DNA of 64,000 bases from Verrucomicrobiaceae bacterium (GTDB taxonomy: Bacteria; Verrucomicrobiota; Verrucomicrobiia; Verrucomicrobiales; Verrucomicrobiaceae): contig JAIXOU010000078.1 in assembly GCA_027486585.1 (NCBI GenBank), positions 1 to 64,000 on the forward strand, given 5' to 3'. The notes below the pieces were generated by a model. It worked only from the letters and a program-made list of their open reading frames with translations. It had not been told where the DNA came from and searched no databases. How positions within the stretch are numbered: position 1 is the stretch's first letter; each line of letters starts with the position of its first letter. Below are positions 19,250-27,180 of the stretch, piece after piece. The position numbers and the translations under genes were made by a program.

Positions 19250-19615
19250 ATGCCTCCTTCATCCGATCATCAGCACGACCTCGACATCGCCAAAGTCGCT
19301 CAGCGCGCCAAGGACATTGAGGCTAAGTTACCCAAGCTGAAAGACTGGATGGACCAAGGCCTGAGCATCCTGGCTCTGGTGAAAGACTACTGGAATGGCA
19401 GCTACCGTGAAGTGCCCTACTGGGTCATCAGCGCTGCCGCTTTAGCCCTGCTCTACGTGCTGAATCCAGCCGATGTGCTGCCAGACGTCATCGTCGGCGT
19501 CGGTTACCTCGATGATGCTACCGTCGTCGCCTTCTGTCTGAAGCTGATCGAAAAGGAATTGGAGAAATACAAAGCCTGGCAGCTGGCGCAGAAGTCTTCC
19601 AAAGACGCCTCCTAA
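19250..19615 (+). CDS. YkvA-like DUF1232 membrane protein
   Basis: 121 residues. The central segment VPYWVISAAALALLYVLNPA then DVLPD is the DUF1232 (YkvA) signature: one hydrophobic helix followed by an NPxDxxPD-type turn, then GYLDDATV. Family members are small membrane proteins of unknown function. The N-terminal 50 residues are charged and probably cytoplasmic. It stands alone between the tRNA terminator and a decayed repeat, so context offers no clue. Confidence 0.85.
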   Translation: MPPSSDHQHDLDIAKVAQRAKDIEAKLPKLKDWMDQGLSILALVKDYWNGSYREVPYWVISAAALALLYVLNPADVLPDVIVGVGYLDDATVVAFCLKLIEKELEKYKAWQLAQKSSKDAS

Positions 19616-19627
19616 GCCAAGGGAGCT

Positions 19628-19717
19628 GTTTGCGATGGTTTGCAGTCGTTTGCAATGGTTGCTGGACCGTTTACAGTCGTTGACGGTTGTTTACAGTGGT
19701 TGACGATCGTTTGTCAG
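19628..19717 (+). repeat. Decayed 10-bp tandem repeat (GTTTGCAGTC-like)
   Basis: About nine head-to-tail units of 10 bases (one of 11), each starting GTTT or GTTG, such as GTTTGCGATG, GTTTGCAGTC, GTTTGCAATG, GTTTACAGTC and GTTTACAGTG. Phase is kept throughout while internal bases vary, so this is an old, diverged tandem array. It lies between the YkvA-like gene and the first pseudopilin-like gene. Confidence 0.7.
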
Positions 19718-19825
19718 AGGCGTCTCGCCTCTTCTCTCCAAGTGCAGCAAGGCTGGCTACCACCGTAGATACCAAGCAATCATTTTCGGCTTGGCTCACG
19801 CCCGGCTTTCTGCTGGAATCAGCGC

Positions 19826-20506
19826 ATGAATGAGCCGGAAAAACCAAAGAAAGGCTGGGGTTGTTTGCAGTGGGGCGTGGTGATCGTTGTTTTGCTTTTG
19901 CTGGTCTCAATTCTTAGGCCGATGATCTTTAATGTGGTTAGCCCGATGTCTAATCAGACGTCGACTGCTAATAACTGCCGCCAGATCATCATGGCGATGA
20001 AGATCTGGGCGCAGGATAATGGTGGGACTCACCCAGACTCAGCATTTCAGGAGATGCCCACGGCGAATCAAGTTTTTCGCAAATTGATCCAGGATGAGGT
20101 TATAGAAGACGAGCGAATCTTCGGAGCTAAAGATAGCTTCTTTGTGGGGGATGGGAAAATCGGAACGGCACCCGCTTTTAAACAGGCTGTTGAGGCTGGT
20201 GAGAACCACTGGATGATCACCGCAAAGCAAACCACCATGAGTGCTGCCAATACGCCGTTGGTCTTTGAAAACGCAATCAGTTCTACCTGGCCTTTGAGCT
20301 GGCTTTGCACACATCAGGAGGAGCCTATCCGTGGTCGCACTTGGGCAAAGGGAACGATCATTGTCGGCTTCAATGACAATAGCATTAGGGTCGTCGATCT
20401 TAAAAAGCAGAGCGATGTCATGGTTCTGCCAGATACGGTGCTGATTCCCAGTGGCACTACGCCTCTACCACCTCTGAAGATCCTCGATATCGAAGAAAAG
20501 AAGTGA
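19826..20506 (+). CDS. Pseudopilin-like membrane protein, copy 1 of a tandem pair
   Basis: 226 residues. A short cytoplasmic N-terminus (MNEPEKPKKGWG) is followed by one strongly hydrophobic helix (about 16-36) and then NNCRQIIMAMKIWAQDNGG with THPDSAFQ, which looks like the start of the globular part of verrucomicrobial/planctomycete pseudopilins (xxxRQIxxAxKxYaxDxxGxyPd). A classical prepilin peptidase site (G-F/M-x4-E) is absent. The C-terminal half has GFNDNSIRVVDL. It duplicates the next gene including flanking sequence. Function unknown; surface or secretion-related anchoring is inferred from the pattern. Confidence 0.75.
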   Translation: MNEPEKPKKGWGCLQWGVVIVVLLLLVSILRPMIFNVVSPMSNQTSTANNCRQIIMAMKIWAQDNGGTHPDSAFQEMPTANQVFRKLIQDEVIEDERIFGAKDSFFVGDGKIGTAPAFKQAVEAGENHWMITAKQTTMSAANTPLVFENAISSTWPLSWLCTHQEEPIRGRTWAKGTIIVGFNDNSIRVVDLKKQSDVMVLPDTVLIPSGTTPLPPLKILDIEEKK

Positions 20507-20584
20507 TCTCACGCTGGCCGTGTTCTATTCCGCCGCTGGATCTTTCTGCTTGGCTTTAGTCCTCCTATCCGCTGGAATCAGCGC

Positions 20585-21256
20585 ATGAATGAGCCAGAAA
20601 AACCAAACAAGGGCTGGGGCTGGTTGCAGTGGGGCGTGGTGATCGTTGTTTTGCTGATGTTTGGAGTAGGGCTTCTATGGCCAGTATTTGTTCTACTAGA
20701 CCAACAAGCATGTCAGACTTCAGTCACAAACCACGCCCGCCAAACGATCATTGCAATGAAGATCTGGTCGCAGCAAAACAATGGAGCTTACCCAGATTCG
20801 GCATTTCAGGAGCGACCCACGGCGAATCAAGTATTTCGCAAACTGATCCAGGATGACATTGTAATGGATGAGCGGATCTTCAGTAGCAAGATGAGCTTCT
20901 ATAATGGGGATGGAAAGATAGGCGTGGCGCCTGCCTTTGATCAGGCCGTGCAGGCGGGTGAAAATCACTGGATGATCACCGCTGGACTGAATACCAAGAG
21001 TCCCAGAGAAACGCCGTTCATCTTTGAAAACGCCATTAGTTCGACTTGGCCGCTGCGCTGGTTCTCATCGTATCAGGGAGAGCGAATTCGAGGCCGTGTC
21101 TGGAGGAACGGCAAGATCATCGTCGGTTTTCATGACAATAGCGTGAGCGTCGTCGATCTTGAAAAACAGGACGATGTCATGGTCCTACCAGATAAGGTGA
21201 TGATTCCAAAAGGCAAGACACCGCTGCCGCCACTGAAGATCCTAGATATAGAATAG
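20585..21256 (+). CDS. Pseudopilin-like membrane protein, copy 2 of a tandem pair
   Basis: 223 residues, clearly homologous along its whole length to the preceding gene: same N-terminus MNEPEKP, same single helix, same NHARQTIIAMKIWSQQNNG block, and same end LPPLKILDIE. The 15 or so bases before each start (GCTGGAATCAGCGC) are identical, and the 3' flanks (TCTAT-CCGCCGCTG) are also shared, so the duplication covered gene plus flanks. The central and membrane segments have diverged most. No prepilin cleavage motif. Unknown function. Confidence 0.75.
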   Translation: MNEPEKPNKGWGWLQWGVVIVVLLMFGVGLLWPVFVLLDQQACQTSVTNHARQTIIAMKIWSQQNNGAYPDSAFQERPTANQVFRKLIQDDIVMDERIFSSKMSFYNGDGKIGVAPAFDQAVQAGENHWMITAGLNTKSPRETPFIFENAISSTWPLRWFSSYQGERIRGRVWRNGKIIVGFHDNSVSVVDLEKQDDVMVLPDKVMIPKGKTPLPPLKILDIE

Positions 21257-21339
21257 AACCTTGCTCTATCCCGCCGCTGAACTTGTCATCGACAGTTTGG
21301 GATTGTGAGAAGACGGGGGCTTTTCATCATGCGGGAACA

Positions 21340-22140
21340 ATGAATGCACGATACGATGTTGAAGGTCTGGTGGTGGTCGTCATGGGCGGAACCACGGGGT
21401 TGGGTATGTCGGCAGCTCAGGCGCTGGTGGCCAATGGAGCGCGGGTGGTGGTGTCGAGCCGATCCGAAGCCAATGTTCAGGCCTCTTTGAATCTGCTTGG
21501 TGACCATGCACGCGGCTTTGCCGGGGATGCGGTTCAGCCAGAGACGGCTGAGCGTGCGGTTGCCTTGGCGGTGCAGGCTTTTGGCCGATTGGATGCGCTC
21601 TATCATGTGGCTGGTGGCAGTGGTCGCTCACGCGGTGACGGGCCGCTGCATGAGCTGACGGATGAGGGGTTGTGTTATACGCTGGATCTGAACTTAAACT
21701 CGATCATCCTTTCCAATCGCGCAGCTGTGAAGCAGTTCATAAAGCAGGGCGGCGGTGGTGTGATTCTGAATATGGGCAGTGTGCTCGGTTGGTCGCCATC
21801 CCCTGAGTTTTTTGCGAGTCATGCGTATGCTGCTGCCAAAGCGGGCATCATCGGGTTTAGCAAGTCCATCGCCAGCTTTTACGCACCGCAAAACATCCGT
21901 GTGAACGTCATCGCTCCCGCATTGGTGGAAACACCGATGTCCCAGCGTGCCGTGGGCAACGAGGACATCCAGCGCTTCATCGCCGCCAAACAGCCTCTGG
22001 ATAGCGGTCGAGTCGGTGCTCCGCAGGATGTGGAGGGCGCTGCTCTTTTTCTGCTTTCCCGCGCGGCAAATTTTATCACCGGTCAAGTGCTCGCCGTGGA
22101 CGGTGGCTGGACGGTTTCTGAGGGAAGGATGAAACAATGA
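21340..22140 (+). CDS. SDR-family oxidoreductase
   Basis: 266 residues from the chosen ATG (MNARYDVEG); an upstream ATG at 21283 would add 19 unlikely residues. Classical short-chain dehydrogenase: nucleotide motif GGTTGLG near 15-21, catalytic serine in NMGSVLG, Y-x3-K in HAYAAAKAG, and C-terminal ITGQVLAVDGGW. It is cytoplasmic and NAD(P)-dependent. It overlaps the ROK kinase by four bases (ATGA), so the two are translationally coupled, and a SIS-domain protein follows. Together they look like a small sugar or amino-sugar pathway; the actual substrate is not evident. Confidence 0.9.
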   Translation: MNARYDVEGLVVVVMGGTTGLGMSAAQALVANGARVVVSSRSEANVQASLNLLGDHARGFAGDAVQPETAERAVALAVQAFGRLDALYHVAGGSGRSRGDGPLHELTDEGLCYTLDLNLNSIILSNRAAVKQFIKQGGGGVILNMGSVLGWSPSPEFFASHAYAAAKAGIIGFSKSIASFYAPQNIRVNVIAPALVETPMSQRAVGNEDIQRFIAAKQPLDSGRVGAPQDVEGAALFLLSRAANFITGQVLAVDGGWTVSEGRMKQ

Positions 22141-23045
22141 CGGCGATCGGCATTGATCTTGGCGGGACAAACATCAAGGCAGCGCTGATTGATTGCGCTT
22201 CGGGCGATATGTTGGCCAGCGTCTCTAGGCCGACGCTGGATGGCGAGTTTGTCGGTGATGTGCCACGCTTTGCGCATACGGTGCGGGAGATCGTGCATGA
22301 GTTGGAGGCTAAGGCTGGGCATGGGAAGCTTCGTGTCGGTTTGTCTGCGCCGGGATTGGCCCATCCGAATGGCCGCTGCATCGATTGGATGCCTGGGCGG
22401 ATGCAGGGACTGGAAAAACTGGATTGGCCGAGCTTTCTGGAACGTGAGGTGCAGGTGCTGAATGATGCCCATGCGGCGCTTCTCGGCGAAGTCTGGATCG
22501 GCGCGGCCAAAGGCTGCCGAGATGTATTCATGATCACCCTGGGCACCGGTGTCGGCGGAGCGGTGCTCAGCGGTGGGCGCTTGCTGAAAGGAGCGATCGG
22601 GCGCGGTGGACACCTCGGACATATCACGGTCGAGGCTGGTGCGCCGAAGGACATTTTTAATACACCCGGCAGCCTCGAGTCTTTTCTGGGTAACAAAACA
22701 CTGCAGCAGCGTGGTCAGGGCCGTTATGAAAACACACTGACCTTGCTCGCTGCCGCCTCTGCTGGAGATGCGGAGGCCAAAGCCCTGTGGCTGGAATCCG
22801 TGCGCTATTTGGCCATTGGCCTTTCTTCTCTCATCAACGTCCTCGATCCTGAGCTCATCATTCTCGGCGGCGGCATCGCCTCAGGGGCTGGTGAGCACTT
22901 GATGCAGCCGCTGCAAAGCGATCTCGACGAATTCGAATGGCGTCCTGGTGGCCACCGCGTGCGTCTTGCTCTTGCTTCGGCTGGAGAGTGGTCGGGAGCG
23001 TTTGGCGCTGCGAGCGCCGCTAAAGAAATAATGGATGAAGGATGA
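22137..23045 (+). CDS. ROK-family sugar kinase (glucokinase-like), without the usual zinc cysteines
   Basis: 302 residues. ATP-binding DLGGTNIKAA near the N-terminus, a second phosphate motif GTGVGGAV near 138-145, and the substrate/ROK segment GHLGHITVEAG are clear. After that segment ROK kinases normally have a CxCGxxGCxE zinc site; here the stretch reads APKDIFNTPGSLE with no cysteine, so the zinc site is missing. This is known in some ROK subgroups but makes the glucose assignment weaker. The gene is coupled to the SDR upstream. Its last three codons and stop lie inside a GGATGAA tandem array, so the native C-terminus may have been replaced. Confidence 0.85.
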   Translation: MTAIGIDLGGTNIKAALIDCASGDMLASVSRPTLDGEFVGDVPRFAHTVREIVHELEAKAGHGKLRVGLSAPGLAHPNGRCIDWMPGRMQGLEKLDWPSFLEREVQVLNDAHAALLGEVWIGAAKGCRDVFMITLGTGVGGAVLSGGRLLKGAIGRGGHLGHITVEAGAPKDIFNTPGSLESFLGNKTLQQRGQGRYENTLTLLAAASAGDAEAKALWLESVRYLAIGLSSLINVLDPELIILGGGIASGAGEHLMQPLQSDLDEFEWRPGGHRVRLALASAGEWSGAFGAASAAKEIMDEG

Positions 23046-23095
23046 AGGATGAAGGATGAAGGATGAAGGATGAAGGATGAAGGATGAAGGATGAA
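23033..23095 (+). repeat. Nine perfect copies of the heptamer GGATGAA
   Basis: Nine uninterrupted copies followed by one copy with a changed first base. Because 7 is not a multiple of 3 the array carries start and stop codons in different frames: it supplies the TGA of the ROK kinase (23043-23045) and, in its last copy, the ATG of the four-helix-bundle gene (23091). Copies of the reverse complement follow the four-helix gene at 23460-23490. Confidence 0.97.
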
Positions 23096-23456
23096 AGATG
23101 AAGAGCCAGAAGATCTTCGGAAGCGCACAACTGATTATGGTGTCCTTGTTGTGGCTTTGTTTTGTCGGCTACCAAGGGAGGAGCATGCACGAATTTTGGG
23201 ACGACAAATGCTGCGGTCTGGGACGAGTGTTGGCGCTCAATACCGCGAGGGTAAACGAGCGAAATCCACTGCTGATTTGATCAGTAAATTGGAGGGTTCG
23301 TTGCAAGAACTTGATGAGACCGATTATTGGCTTGAGCTTCTGGATCGATCCAATTGTCTTCGCGGAATCGATTTTCAGCATGTAAAAAACGAAACCCAAG
23401 AACTTATTGCCATACTCACAAGCATCGTCATCAAACTCAAAAGACGCGGCAAATAG
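23091..23456 (+). CDS. Four-helix-bundle protein (S23/23S rRNA intervening-sequence protein, Avd-like family)
   Basis: 121 residues, typical for the family. Marks of the family are LRKRTTDYGVLVVALFCRLP at the start, RSGTSVGAQYREGKRAKS in the middle (helix 2, the most conserved block) and a C-terminal ELIAILTSIVIKLKR. Homologues are encoded in intervening sequences of 23S rRNA genes, free-standing in many Planctomycetota, Verrucomicrobiota and Bacteroidota, and as Avd in diversity-generating retroelements, where the protein binds RNA and reverse transcriptase. Here it is free-standing, opens inside a GGATGAA array and is closed by TTCATCC copies, and it interrupts an apparent SDR-kinase-SIS operon. 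No reverse transcriptase is nearby. Confidence 0.85.
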   Translation: MKDEEPEDLRKRTTDYGVLVVALFCRLPREEHARILGRQMLRSGTSVGAQYREGKRAKSTADLISKLEGSLQELDETDYWLELLDRSNCLRGIDFQHVKNETQELIAILTSIVIKLKRRGK

Positions 23457-23459
23457 ACC

Positions 23460-23490
23460 TTCATCCTTTATCCTTCAATATTCATCCTTC
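23460..23490 (+). repeat. Inverted copies of the heptamer (TTCATCC) downstream of the four-helix gene
   Basis: TTCATCC occurs at 23460-23466 and 23481-23487, with a degenerate TTTATCC between. This is the reverse complement of the GGATGAA array upstream, so the four-helix gene is framed by inverted arrays that end three bases before the CTT-ATG start of the SIS gene. Confidence 0.85.
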
Positions 23491-23494
23491 CCTT

Positions 23495-24274
23495 ATGTCT
23501 CCCGCTGAAACCTATCTCTCCAAGTCTTCAAATATCATCGACTGCGTCCGTGCCCAGTTGCCACTGATCCAGCAAACCGCGGATCTGTTCGCCCAGACCA
23601 TCCTCGCGGGACAAATGGTGCATGTGTTTGGATCGGGACACAGTCGCATTTTGGTGGAGGAAATGTGGCCACGCTATGGATCGTTTCCGGGGTTCAATCC
23701 GATCGTTGAGCTTAGTCTGACGTTTCACAATCTCGTGGTCGGAGCCAATGGACAGCGACAAGCGATGTTTCTGGAAAACGTGAGTGGCTTCGCGGCGCGC
23801 ATTTTGCGGAACTTTGATCTGAAGGCTGGCGACAGTGCGTTGGTGGTGTCTTCAGGTGGTTGCAATGTCGTGCCTGTCGAGATGGCCGAAGAGTTCCAGC
23901 GTCGCGGTGTGAAGGTCGTGGCGATCATTTCTCAGGTGCATTCAGAGGCCAGCACCTCCCGGCATCACGCAGGCAAGAAGCTGCAAGACTTTGCCGACAT
24001 CGTGCTGGATACCGGCGCACCGATTGGCGATGCCATGGTGAAGATCGAAGGCCTAGACACACCCGTCGCGCCAGGCAGCACGGTTGGCGGTTGCCTGCTC
24101 GTAAACGCCATCAAGGCCGAGGTCGCTGATCGTCTGGTGAAAGCCGGTCAACCGCCCAAGGTGCTGACTGCGGGTGTCGTCATTGGTGCCGAGCGCGCTG
24201 CCGAGATCTTTGAGGCCGCCTATGATGAACATGCACGCCGGCTTGCTCCTTATTACAGTGGGCTGGGGAGGTAG
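23495..24274 (+). CDS. SIS-domain sugar isomerase-type protein
   Basis: 259 residues from ATG at 23495 (MSPAETYLSKSSN); the longer open frame upstream runs through the four-helix gene and is not coding. It has an SIS fold: GSGHSRILVEEMWPR near 45-60, VVSSGGCNVVPVEMAEEFQRRG, and VAPGSTVGGCLLVNAIKAEV. It matches the family annotated as sugar isomerase domain-containing proteins (UPF0309 type), related to MurQ and GmhA, acting on phosphosugars in the cytoplasm. Operon neighbours (kinase, dehydrogenase) support sugar or amino-sugar catabolism. Exact substrate unknown. Confidence 0.88.
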   Translation: MSPAETYLSKSSNIIDCVRAQLPLIQQTADLFAQTILAGQMVHVFGSGHSRILVEEMWPRYGSFPGFNPIVELSLTFHNLVVGANGQRQAMFLENVSGFAARILRNFDLKAGDSALVVSSGGCNVVPVEMAEEFQRRGVKVVAIISQVHSEASTSRHHAGKKLQDFADIVLDTGAPIGDAMVKIEGLDTPVAPGSTVGGCLLVNAIKAEVADRLVKAGQPPKVLTAGVVIGAERAAEIFEAAYDEHARRLAPYYSGLGR

Positions 24275-24338
24275 GAGTCTGAAGATTTTGTGGACTAGTT
24301 TGGCCGTGCTTATTTGTGTGTGATAATCTGACCTGAGC

Positions 24339-25313
24339 ATGATGCTACACCCACAAAAAATCACCTCTACATTGAAACGCGATCTGATCGTGCTCTCAGG
24401 GCGCGCTTATCACGCTGCGGAGTGGTCTGAGACTGTGCTGCGTTTTTACCATCGGGTGAAATCAGTGCTGCGGGGAGTGGACCGTGAGCGTCTAGGCAAA
24501 CTGCATGATTGGGTGATGGCACCGCTGACGATCTGGCCGCTAGAGATGCGTGATTTGCTGCATGAGGCACTGACTCAGGCAGAAGTGCACCAAACTCTCA
24601 GTGAGCACCAGCGGTTGGTGATTGATCTGCTGCCTCCACCACCAGATGCTGCCACCTGTGAAATCGTAGCCCAGCATGAGCATCAGGTGCAGAGCGGTAC
24701 CTATGGCAACGTGATAGACAGTGCTGCTAAGTATGCTCAGCAGGAAGACGCGCTACAGGCCGATCCTGAGTTTCAGGCACAGTGGGCACGCATCAAGGCT
24801 GCCTTTGACGTGACTGCCTACGCCGAGAGTAAAGGTGTGATTCGCCGCACGCTGAGTACTGAGCGTAATCTACGGCCCGTATGGCCTAATCGCCTTCCGG
24901 AGCCAGAGTCTGCGTTTCGCACGGTCTTTGATGTCTTCTGCATGAACTGGAATCTTTACGGTATGCAACATGATCAGCCTCTGCTGTTGAAGCTAGCGGT
25001 GAACCTGACGCCGTATGCCACCATGATCGTCATCCCAGCTTACTGGTCCTTTGATCCGAAGCGCGATATACGCTGGTCAGAGATCGCTAAGCTGCATCGT
25101 GCCAGAGTTCCAGCGCGTCAAGGCAGCACCCTGAAAGAAGGCAAAGCACTACGTCGCAAGCTGGCGCTGAAATTGGTCAAACTCGATGCGGAAGCTGCTA
25201 AGCGAGGGCTGCGTGGTGACATGAAACACGTCTTCCTTTGTGAAGGCCTTGGTTGGGTGCCAGAGACGAGTGCCAAACGCCTTCGCAGACTGCGCATCGA
25301 GTTTAAAAAGTAG
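24339..25313 (+). CDS. Hypothetical protein, soluble, highly charged
   Basis: 324 residues, no signal peptide or membrane segment. I do not recognise a domain. Visible features: an N-terminal alpha-helical half, a run of prolines (LLPPPPDAA, near 100), a central YAESKGVIRR, then FCMNWNLYGMQHDQPLLLKL and a strongly basic C-terminus (EGKALRRKLALKLVKLDAEAAKR, then KRLRRLRIEFKK) that could bind nucleic acid. It has no close relative in the window. The AAA ATPase gene follows 66 bases downstream on the same strand, so the two may be functionally linked. Long, in-frame and of similar codon use to neighbours, so it is almost certainly a real gene. Confidence 0.7.
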   Translation: MMLHPQKITSTLKRDLIVLSGRAYHAAEWSETVLRFYHRVKSVLRGVDRERLGKLHDWVMAPLTIWPLEMRDLLHEALTQAEVHQTLSEHQRLVIDLLPPPPDAATCEIVAQHEHQVQSGTYGNVIDSAAKYAQQEDALQADPEFQAQWARIKAAFDVTAYAESKGVIRRTLSTERNLRPVWPNRLPEPESAFRTVFDVFCMNWNLYGMQHDQPLLLKLAVNLTPYATMIVIPAYWSFDPKRDIRWSEIAKLHRARVPARQGSTLKEGKALRRKLALKLVKLDAEAAKRGLRGDMKHVFLCEGLGWVPETSAKRLRRLRIEFKK

Positions 25314-25379
25314 GACACCGATTGGGGACATTCGGTTCCCTTTCTGAATTGGGATGGTTAGCCTATCTCTTCATTCGTC

Positions 25380-26513
25380 ATGCACCCCCAATTTAAAATC
25401 ACCGATAGCGAAGTCGAAGCGCAGCTCACGGAAACGCCACCGCCGATCCAGACCACACACGTCGTTTGTGATGTTTCAGAAGCGGGTGCCTTCACGCATA
25501 GATTCAATACGCTTTATGCTCCAGTTCTTGCTGCCTTTGGTGGGGAGCGCTTACATCAGTGTGGGATGAGTGGCCTTTTTGATCTGGACCGCGCCATCGC
25601 TGAAAATTCCGCAGCTCTCTATCGCTCCGTGCGCCGAATGTCGCTGGAAGATAGCAAGAAACCTTGGGATGATCTCACCTTTCAGTTTGGGCCGCGATCC
25701 TATCTTTTTGCTGATGAATATCGCGTCGTTGGTTATGCTGATAACGCAGATACAGCTGAGGCGCTGGTGACCCGATTTGTGCAGGACTACAGCAAGCCCC
25801 CAGAACCTCAAGGCGGCTCTTTTCATCTCATCAAAACGGGACGAGACATCAGCAGCGAATCCGTTTTTCTAAATGCAGAAACCCTTTTGGACGATTCAAC
25901 GCTCAATCTGCATTACGGCACGGATTGCGGGAAATGGAGCGCCGACTTCGTCGCTAAACTGAGGAAGATCAGCCACGGACTGTCCATTTTTGAGGGGCCG
26001 CCCGGCACTGGGAAAACGAGTTACCTTCGCCACCTCATGGGCGTGCTGAAAGCGACTCACCGCTTCTACTTCATCCCACCAGCGACCCTGGGTGTGCTTT
26101 CCAATCCCGACTTCATCGGCTTCTGGGCCGAGCAGCGCCGCCGCCATGACGACATGAAGTTTGTCGTCATCCTGGAGGATTCCGATGCCGCCCTGATGAC
26201 GCGTGGTACTGACAATCGCGATCAAGTCAGCGCCATCCTCAATCTATCCGACGGCATGTTAGCCGACTTCCTGCGCCTCCAGATAATCTGCACCATCAAC
26301 TGCTGCGCGAGAGACATTGATCAAGCGCTTCTGCGTCCTGGGCGACTGCTGAGCCATCGTGTTTTTGATCGACTGCCGCACGAAGATGCCGAACGGCTCG
26401 CCACTCATCTGGGCAAAACCCTGCCCGGCATTGGCGACTACACTTTAGCTGAAATCTTTGCCAACGAACCAATCGCCCCAAGACCTCATCGATCCATCGG
26501 CTTTTTAGCGTAG
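25380..26513 (+). CDS. AAA-family ATPase
   Basis: 377 residues. An unrecognised N-terminal domain of about 195 residues precedes an AAA module: Walker A GPPGTGKT at 206-213, Walker B FVVILEDSD near 260-268, a sensor-type IICTINC segment and the arginine-rich ALLRPGRLLSHRVF. The C-terminal lid is short. Central-domain AAA proteins of this shape remodel or unfold a partner protein. Adjacent genes (an unknown charged protein upstream; exonuclease and possible UDG-fold protein downstream) hint at nucleic-acid metabolism, but the partner is unknown. Confidence 0.85.
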   Translation: MHPQFKITDSEVEAQLTETPPPIQTTHVVCDVSEAGAFTHRFNTLYAPVLAAFGGERLHQCGMSGLFDLDRAIAENSAALYRSVRRMSLEDSKKPWDDLTFQFGPRSYLFADEYRVVGYADNADTAEALVTRFVQDYSKPPEPQGGSFHLIKTGRDISSESVFLNAETLLDDSTLNLHYGTDCGKWSADFVAKLRKISHGLSIFEGPPGTGKTSYLRHLMGVLKATHRFYFIPPATLGVLSNPDFIGFWAEQRRRHDDMKFVVILEDSDAALMTRGTDNRDQVSAILNLSDGMLADFLRLQIICTINCCARDIDQALLRPGRLLSHRVFDRLPHEDAERLATHLGKTLPGIGDYTLAEIFANEPIAPRPHRSIGFLA

Positions 26514-26569
26514 GCGCATTCGCCAGAATGCGATGATTCGCCGAAAACGCACAAACTTACCCAAATTGC

Positions 26570-26595
26570 CTCGTTCTTGCGAACGAGCCTACTAC
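26570..26595 (-). repeat. REP-like hairpin with GTAG foot upstream of the exonuclease gene
   Basis: A perfect 7-bp stem (CTCGTTC/GAACGAG, TTGC loop) lies next to CTAC, so the minus strand reads GTAG..GG then the palindrome. It sits between the AAA ATPase stop and the exonuclease ATG at 26597, directly abutting the latter. Pattern shared with the units at 15285, 37404 and 38732. Confidence 0.45.
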
Positions 26596-26596
26596 C

Positions 26597-27094
26597 ATGA
26601 AAATCGTAGCCATTGACTTTGAAACCGCCAACTACAGCCCTCTGAGCGCCTGCGCCATTGGCCTCGCCATCTTTGAGGATCACCAACTCGTTGAATCTCC
26701 CTACTGGCTCATCAAGCCGCCCAAAGGTCACGGTTGGTTTATTGAAGAATGGACCCAGGACATCCACGGCATCGGCTGGTTTGATGTTTGCCAGAAGCCC
26801 GAGTTTGGAGAGATCGCGCAGGAAGTAGTCACCCACCTAGCCGCCGCCGACCTCGTCGTTGCGCACAAAGCCAGCTTTGACCTGCGCGTACTGCACGCCC
26901 TGCTGGAGCATTTCCAAATCCCCGCGCCGTCCTTCCAGCACCAATGCACCCTACAACTCGCCCGCCAAACCTGGCTCGATCTGCCTAACCACCAACTCAG
27001 TACCATCGCCGCCCACATCGGCTGTGATCTGAATCATCACCACGCCCAATCAGACGCCATCGCTGCGGGAAGAGTGATGCTGGCCGTGAAGTAA
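26597..27094 (+). CDS. 3'-5' exonuclease, DnaQ-like (DEDDh)
   Basis: 165 residues. The exonuclease domain fills the protein: ExoI AIDFET with D7 and E9, ExoII AHKASFDLRVL (aspartate about 93), and ExoIII H-x4-D at about 148-153 (HHAQSDAIAAG). All metal ligands of the DEDDh superfamily are present, so the protein should degrade single-stranded DNA or RNA 3' ends. It is shorter than DNA polymerase III epsilon (about 240 residues) and lacks the polymerase-binding tail; it resembles stand-alone exonuclease-domain proteins. A REP-like hairpin ends one base before the start codon. Confidence 0.9.
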   Translation: MKIVAIDFETANYSPLSACAIGLAIFEDHQLVESPYWLIKPPKGHGWFIEEWTQDIHGIGWFDVCQKPEFGEIAQEVVTHLAAADLVVAHKASFDLRVLHALLEHFQIPAPSFQHQCTLQLARQTWLDLPNHQLSTIAAHIGCDLNHHHAQSDAIAAGRVMLAVK

Positions 27095-27180
27095 TAAACT
27101 CAAGCCTTGCCTCCCTACCTAACCACAGCTCACCTGATGAGGTGTAGCCAGCCCGCTTTAATTTAGAAATTTTCATCCCC

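Noticed and set aside
22805-23128. Minus-strand frame with repeated FILHPSS units
   Set aside because: It is the translation of the GGATGAA array on the opposite strand, attached to the antisense of the ROK gene.
23033-23490. Heptamer array considered as a CRISPR-like array
   Set aside because: Units are seven bases with no spacers and no cas genes in the window.
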